DNA from: Lepidurus packardi
Lineage: Eukaryota > Arthropoda > Branchiopoda > Notostraca > Triopsidae
Direction: 5' to 3'
Assembly: GCA_023053545.1 (NCBI GenBank)
Contig: JAKZAN010000002.1
Span: forward strand, 6,506,790-6,570,789
Length of the DNA stretch: 64,000 nt
The notes beneath the pieces were generated by a model that worked only from the letters and a program-made list of their open reading frames with translations, was not told where the DNA came from and made no database searches. Made by a program: the position numbers and the translations under genes. Positions 57,572 to 64,000 of this stretch are shown here, in pieces (position 1 is the first letter of the stretch; the number at the start of each line of letters is the position of its first letter).

Positions 57572-59820
57572 TCAAGCTTTCCAAGGGTTTTCTTCGTAGC
57601 GTTCCCAATGAGCTCCTTGGTTCACTATCGAAGAACTAAAGAAGAATTACACTACTTTATCACTTTTACTACTTCAGCTCGGTACTTACGGGGTGGTTTA
57701 ATAATTTTCGCATTTATGACGTTTATGAGAGACGTTTGTCCAAATAGCGTCTACTAACTGCATACATTTTTAGATAAGTTTCTAAATGAGCAACGTAAGA
57801 CACCTTAATTGATGAGCCGGCAGCAAGCAACGATAATTCGTATGTGTCGGGGCAACAAGCCATACAATCACTCCCAAGCATTACATGTGGCTTTTAGTTC
57901 TTCGTCACTTTGGACCTTTGACATTAAATCCACGTAAATGCTCGTGAAGCATCACAATCTGCTCTTTCGTAGCCATCTGTGCCTGTAGTAAAGATACCAG
58001 TATATTCAACTAGTCCAATACTGCCAACACACAAAAAGCAGGACTTGGAAAGAAAGTGACAAAAAAAACGAAGAGTAAAACTAACTATTACTTCTGTACG
58101 CTGGCAACGATCAACCAACTCATAATCTAACATTCGATGGTAAATGGATTTCATCCTTTCGGGTCCTCTCAAATGGTGTCTTGTAAAAAAAAAAAAACTA
58201 GCTTAGATTTTAAAAAAAGGGAATGCATTTAAGCAAGACTTACGGCACCGTATAACTATAATGGGCCAACATGCGTTCATTATAAATCAAACACACGATC
58301 ACTCTGGGTATGTAACGGCTTGACAATTTTGGCAGTACTCTTCCGGATACTTTCCTTCCACAAAGACGGCACTTTTCCATCGCCGGACGAGCTTTCTATA
58401 GGAGACTGAATTTCTTTCGTTTCTTGGAAAGGCAAACACTTCCTTTAAGTATGGTCTCTGCACCTTAAGAACGTCCAGTATCATCTTATGCAGACTACAC
58501 TTCCAAATTAAAAAAACAAAGTCAAATAGGGGAGAAATCTGTTTGGATACTTTTGTGAAGCTGCTCCACCAGACAGTAAACTGGGGCAAGGCTGTCCCAT
58601 TAAAGCCCGTAAAGTCAAAATAGCTGCTTCGGAAAGATAACGGTCGTGATTCATCACGTCCTAGAATACAACATTATATCTGCCATGTCCAAATGTGATA
58701 TTGGACAGAATTACTTGTACAATGGCGACAATGGCGATTACTCACCATGCGCCAAGCCCGTAAATGCACTCGTTACATGTGCAAACAACGGACCGTTTGT
58801 TCTCTTTCCATCCTGGGAGCATTGCCATTAGGAACTTTTAAAGTATTCTCCACTGTCTCACTTACCCCGAGGATGAACACCAAGTCTGGGTTCGTACTAA
58901 AGACAAATTGTAAAGAAAAGGCTATAAGCTTTGAGTTAATTAGTTTTTACTTCTTAAGCCATTGGGAGCAAAAGATGGTGTAAAATCTCCAGACCGTCAG
59001 AGTCGCTTAGGCTTTTGCTGCCATAAGACACATTAATATTGTAACCTCGTCCCAATTTCTCTCCAACTTCAAGGGCAGACGTCCCCGTCTCGTTTGTTTC
59101 TTTAATAGAGGCCGACAATACTCTAGAGTCGCCATAAAACGGTATATGTTCATCGATTCCATTTGGGACGTCCCAAGCCACGCTTAATACCTTGTTAAAC
59201 TCATTCCGCTCAAGTAAGGTCTTCCGTACAGTTAACTCTATGCTCTCTAGGAGCAACTTATTGGAATCCTGGCCTCCAAGGCGATCTGATAAACTGGTAG
59301 AGAACGTTTATTAGGCTCTATCCATTTTTTTCTAGTGAGTTAATGCAGTATACTGGGAAAGGACGATTCCGTTTAGTACTGTTTCATCTAAAATAGCTTC
59401 CAGTAATTTTAGAGTAGCACCAACAGTCGAATCAGTCCCTTGATGTATGCTCTATGATATGACATCGAAGCCGATTACACGTCTTCTGCATAAAATACCA
59501 ATTAGCTCATGCAAATGTACACCTTTATGTAAGAGCATTCCTTGGCTTCTAATGTCTCCGAAGAGGAGTTCTCTTTAATAGTCTTTGGACGTGGAATGCT
59601 ATTCAATAACGGGTCCTTAGTTATACGTAATTCTGCCTCAGTGACAGGCTGATATGGTTCGATGAACTTTAGGTTCGCTGGCATTAAGCCAACTTCGGAA
59701 CACCTGGGAAGTGTCATAATATATTCACAATGAATGCAGAAATGTCTAGAGCTAACTAACGATCTTTAACATTACCTCGTCAAGATTAAGGACTCGTTGT
59801 ACGACACGTAACTAAATGTA
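57572..59820 (-). pseudogene. HDAC6-like copy with most of catalytic domain 2 deleted
   Basis: Minus-strand pieces follow HDAC6 order: about 59776-59820 (FSYVSYNESLILTR), 59502-59704 (RCSEVGLMPANLKF), about 59350-59460 (ATLKLLEAILDE), 58954-59290 (LTVRKTLLERN, AWDVPNGIDEH, LGRGYNINVSYGS), pieces near 58300-58860, 58090-58172 ([20 protein letters not shown]) and 57840-58000 ([15 protein letters not shown], then a frameshift, then a second frame ending [18 protein letters not shown]). The text then jumps to remnants of the zinc-finger exon and a C-terminal GAHWERYEENPWKA with stop at 57572-57574. The PPGHH, HHGNG and GFDA motifs of domain 2 are absent. The closest relative is the copy at 60218-63857. 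Confidence 0.75.
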
Positions 59821-60004
59821 ATTTTTAGGTCTGTCAAAACGTCACTGCAAATAAAGACAGTGAGTCCCCAAAGTCCTCAAATAAAGACAGTGAGTTGTTT
59901 TTATGGTTTATAAGATAATTATTTAACTACTGTATTGTTTCATTCGGTTACAGGATTGATGGTCATGCTAACGGATTAACATGTAGATTTTATAGCTATT
60001 CTAG

Positions 60005-60010
60005 TTTATT
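60005..60010 (-). terminator. Likely polyadenylation signal of the HDAC6-like gene
   Basis: AATAAA on the minus strand about 210 bases after the stop at 60218-60220. The spacer 59821-60217 otherwise holds an 18-base direct repeat (CAAATAAAGACAGTGAGT, near 59848 and 59878) and no gene. Confidence 0.45.
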
Positions 60011-60217
60011 CCGTAGAATAGGTTAGTAAATTAGTAAATCTACGAATTCCTTTACGTCCGGTGCAAATGTTACGCCAGTGTAATTTGGAATACTAAGGCT
60101 AGTTCCATGCAAATGCTATTGTTATTTCCATAAGTCTAGTGTAATTTCTGGAATAAAATGAAGGAAGAAAGTTTAGATTGCCACTTATGGAAATCTTTTC
60201 GGAGAAAAACGTATTCC

Positions 60218-63200
60218 TTAGACAGCCAGCTTGCGATAAGAATAAGGGGCTTCTCCGTAGCGTTCCCAATGAGCTCTTTTGTTCACCTTCTCAAGGACCT
60301 GTGCAAACCTCAGTACGTTACATGCGTTCCAACCGGAATTAGTACTTACCGGGTGTTCCACATAACTCTCGCATCTATGGCACCAAACCTTCAGGTTCGA
60401 AGAATTAAGTGCCAGAGTATGCCCAGTTTCTTCGTAGTGCTGGCGACTATGTCCATCGTAACCGTTCGGGATGCAAAAACTCTAAACCAAAAGAAATTCC
60501 ATTTCGTTTGCAATTGTGACTAAAATCAAGTACAGGCTTAGTGTACTTTATAGCAGGTTAAGCAAGACGAGTTGGGCATAAAAAATTCGCAAATACTGCA
60601 GATTCTAGCATAACCAACGCCGCTGTTTGGATGCGGATCGAAAGGCATCAAGCAATCCAAATCAGGACACCACTTTAACGTGTGAGGTTCTACAGGTTTT
60701 CCCCGTTCGACGTATGACGAGACTGATGCAGGAACCTCGTCTTGCAGGCAACGCCAGTACGGTGCATGTGCCTTCTTCACCTTACGAATGTCTTCCCGTG
60801 CTCCAGGATGAGGCACACTCATAAGCCGCAGTCTAGGTATAGGATCGCCTAGCAATGCTTTAGCGATCATTGTCATTCCATACGACACCGATTCCAGGTA
60901 GTATCCGCCTTCCAGGATTACTGCTAAACGACCATTTGCCAATGGTTTTAGAAAATTGATGAAATGTCCATATGTTTCTGGAGAGATGTTGCATCCTATA
61001 TCGAAGCAAGATATAATACATTAGTATGTTTTAATGAATTATGACATACTTCCTAATGGGTCCCCTCGGGCTCCATCGAATCCGCAAGCAACGAGTACCA
61101 ATTCAGGCTGGAATTCGTTGGCCATAGGTAGAATTATGTTAAAGAAAGCTGACAGGTATTCCGGGTCCCCCATCTTTTTCTATAACAAAGCAATCCAATA
61201 AGATAACCATTGAAGTTGAAGGGAAATTCACTACTGACTTGACTCCAAGGAATGTTCACATTAAACCCCATACCAGCTCCTTCCCCGACAACGTTGGAAG
61301 CCACGATTTCCGGTAAGAAAGGGAAATCGCCGAGAACATGCATGGAAATATACAAAACGCGCGGATCATCGAGGAACATATGTTGGATGCCATTTCCGTG
61401 ATGGATATCCCAGTCAACTATGAGAACTCGAGACAGATTTCGCTTTTCGATAGCATGTTTGGCAGCCAACGCCGTGTTATTAAATACGCAAAACCCACAA
61501 GCTGCGCCTGCCTCAGCGTGGTGTCCCGGGGGTCGAATTACAGCCATTCCACTTCTAATGTCACCGTCCAAAATAGCGTCTATCAACTAAATGGATTATC
61601 GCCAGGTCATTTTGTGTTCTAAATTTCTTCATCTTTGCCAAAATACTATTGGAATCGACCTTAATTGATGAGCCAGCAGCCAACATTGACAATTCGTTAG
61701 TATCCGGACAGCAAGATACGGTATCTTTATCCCCCCGGAAGAAATGAAGATCTAAATCTTCGTCACATTGGGCCCTTGAAATCAATTCTAAGTAAGCTGG
61801 CTCATGAAGCATCAAGATCTGCTCTTTTGTAGCCATCTGTGCCTATATACAGAAGATTCACCAGGTCAGAAACCACCCATAATTGTACACCAAAAAGAAT
61901 AACATAGAAGACCAAAACAGAAGAATAGAAAAAGTCTTACCTCAATACGGCGGCACCGGTCAACTAATCCGTAATCCAGCATTCTTTTGTAAATTGATTT
62001 CATTCTTTCGGGTCTTTCCACGTGATGTCTTGGCAAAGAAAACAATCTTAACCAACAGTAAAACATTGACACGGGACTTACGGCTTGGTGTAGCTGTAAT
62101 GAGCCAACATGCGTTCATCGTAAATCAAAGCCACGGAATCACTCTGAGTGCCTGGTGGCTTGGCAATCTTGGGAATTCTCGTTTGCACACGCTTTTTCAG
62201 CAAAGACGGCAATGTGACATCTTCGGGAGAGCTTTCAATCGAAGAAAGAATTTCGTCCGTTCCCTGGAAACGCAAACACTTCCAGTACGGTCTTTGAGCA
62301 TTCAGGGCATCCAAGATCATCCTATGCATACTATCGCCATCCAAAGAATGTTTTCAACAAAAGGAAAACAGAAAAAAATGTGGCAAACTTTTCAGAAGTC
62401 TCTCCACCAGACAGTGAACTGGGACAAGGTTGTCCTACTAAACCCCGTAAAATCGAAATAGCTGCATCGGGAAGATAACAATCGTCATTCTCGTCCTAAA
62501 ACATTACATTACCTCTGTAACGTCCAATAAGTGGTATTAGGCAAAATTACTTGTACAATGGCGACTACTTTACCATGCGCCAAAGCCATTAAAGCATTCG
62601 TTACATGTGTGAACAACGGACCGTTCGTTTTGTTTCCACCCTGGGAACGTGACAGTAAAGATCATCTAATTTATTCACTGTTTCATTTAATTTATTCACC
62701 TACCCCGAGGATGAGCACCAAGTCTGGGTTGTACTAAAGACGAGTTATAAAAGAGGCTCCAAGTTTTGAATTGATTAATTTTACTTCGTAAGCCATTGGG
62801 AGCAAAAGATTGTGTAAAATTGCCAGATAGTCAGCGTCGCTCAGGCCGTTGCTGCCATATGACACATTGGTATTGTAACCTCGCCCTAATTTCTCGCCAA
62901 CGTTTAAGGTTGACGCTCCCATCTCGAATGCGGCATTAATAGAAAAATAAAATATTTTGGAGTCGTCATAAAAGGGTTGTTGTTTATCGACTCCATGCGG
63001 GACGTCCCAAGCCAGGATGAATACTTTGTTAACCTCTTTCCTCGCACGTAACGTTTTTTGCACAGTTAGTACTACGCTGTTCATAAGGGACTCGGAATTC
63101 TGGTCCACATTTCTCCCTGAGAAACTGCCAGATAATTCTTATTTACCTATCCTTTCTTGGTTAAACTAATATACCAGGAAAGAACGATTCCGTTTTGTAC

Positions 63201-63857
63201 TTTTCCGTCAAAGACAGCTTCCAGTATTTCTAGTGTAGCGCCTTCAATCGACAATGCCTGGGGACCTGGGCCCTACAGTACGACCGCGAAGTCGGGTTAT
63301 ATTATTCTATTTGCGCAATACCTGTTATCTCAAACAAATAAGTACCTTTAGACAAGAATGCTCCTGTCCTAGGCTCTTCTTCAAACATGAGCTCTCGCTG
63401 ATATCTTTCCCAAGAGGTTTGTTGGTCATCAGCAATGGATCTTCTGCGTTGTTGACAAGCTGGGGTTTTATAAACGATACGTTCCCGGAAGCAAAGCTTA
63501 CTTCGAAGCACCTTCAAATCGTTAGAGTATAGCCAAGGAATCCAAGAAGCCTTAAATTAAACTGTCCCGTAGGATTATACCTAGGCAAGATTGATGATGC
63601 AAGTTCAGAAGGGTCGCGCGATACATAATCAGGCGAATTATTAACCGCTGGCAACACACCGGCGCAGATAAAACCGGTGAAACCACGGACCTTATCCTTC
63701 ACCAACTTCAACTTTGGTAACAAAATTAATACAAGTGAATTATCACAAAACACTTCGAGACGGCTTATAGAGTAAAGTAAATTTATAAAATATCGAAAAG
63801 AAATAAAAGTATCTGAAGACACTATTTAAAGCTTACCGGTTGCAAGTAGTCCTCCAT
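60218..63857 (-). CDS. HDAC6-like paralogue: eroded domain 1, intact domain 2, ZnF-UBP
   Basis: From the probable start at 63857 (MEDYLQP) exons follow HDAC6 order. Domain 1 is damaged: there is no PPGHH, the exon at 62785-63116 reads [17 protein letters not shown] instead of WDVHHG, and the next reads [10 protein letters not shown] with no GFDA. The splice before that exon does not join in phase cleanly. From 62344 on the gene is coherent: [81 protein letters not shown] and LEGGYYLES, so every catalytic residue of domain 2 is kept. A ZnF-UBP follows ([18 protein letters not shown], then after a short intron [20 protein letters not shown] and KVWCHRCE). It ends with [19 protein letters not shown] and stop at 60218-60220. 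It may act as a single-domain deacetylase. Confidence 0.75.
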
Positions 63858-64000
63858 GTTCTTTGACGTTCGAATACAAAATGATAAGACAAACCAAGTT
63901 GAAACGCTGAAAAACAAACCCTAAATTGCTTACAGATTGTTATCGCTTGTACTAATTGACATAGTCAAAGTTCAACATGTTAACCAAAACCAGGAAATGC
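63858..64000. promoter_or_regulatory. 5' flank of the HDAC6-like gene
   Basis: Upstream DNA of the minus-strand copy up to the window edge. No specific element is recognised. Confidence 0.3.

Noticed and set aside
1..64000. CRISPR arrays, operons, ribosome binding sites, tRNA or rRNA genes
   Set aside because: The sequence is an intron-rich animal genome; I saw no regularly spaced repeats of CRISPR type and no RNA gene signatures.

Overview
The window is eukaryotic and gene-dense. The genes are split by many short introns (mostly 50-100 bases, GT-AG, A+T rich), and every large protein has an animal orthologue. The second large gene is a three-CH-domain filamin of the Jitterbug type, known from arthropods. 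A small secreted PAN-like protein and the intron sizes would fit a branchiopod crustacean such as a Daphnia relative. The arthropod call is fairly safe. The crustacean call is inference.

Layout, left to right. At 1-614 (-) is the 5' part of a UBA-containing peptidyl-tRNA hydrolase 2. It is divergent from a complete RanBP2/Nup358 gene (817-12736, +, 33 coding exons, about 2635 aa). Next is a complete Jitterbug-type filamin (13433-31680, +, 45 coding exons, about 3043 aa). A leucine-rich-repeat gene follows (32231-33793, -). A 4.7 kb Mutator-like (MULE) DNA transposon with about 620-base inverted repeats and an 8-base target duplication sits at 34001-38718; its transposase is broken. HDAC6 lies at 39982-44491 (+), with both deacetylase domains, a ZnF-UBP and a duplicated, probably mutually exclusive exon for the metal-binding loop of domain 1. 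Then come a small secreted cysteine-rich PAN-like gene (45422-48433, -), a short CEP290 (about 49367-54737, -) and, divergent from it, PIGZ/GPI mannosyltransferase 4 (55395-57333, +). The right end holds two more HDAC6-derived genes on the minus strand. One (60218-63857) has an eroded first catalytic domain, an intact second domain and a zinc finger. The other (57572-59820) has lost most of its second domain and looks like a pseudogene.

The exon structures of RanBP2, the filamin, HDAC6, PIGZ and CEP290 were joined by hand from splice sites and reading phase. Their coding lengths are all multiples of three, which supports the models. The genes are mostly independent housekeeping loci: nuclear pore, actin cross-linking, cilium, GPI-anchor synthesis. 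The one local family is HDAC6, with one conserved copy and two decaying copies about 13-19 kb away in opposite orientation. Introns and intergenic DNA hold a few short inverted-repeat elements, tandem repeats and one dispersed repeat present twice.
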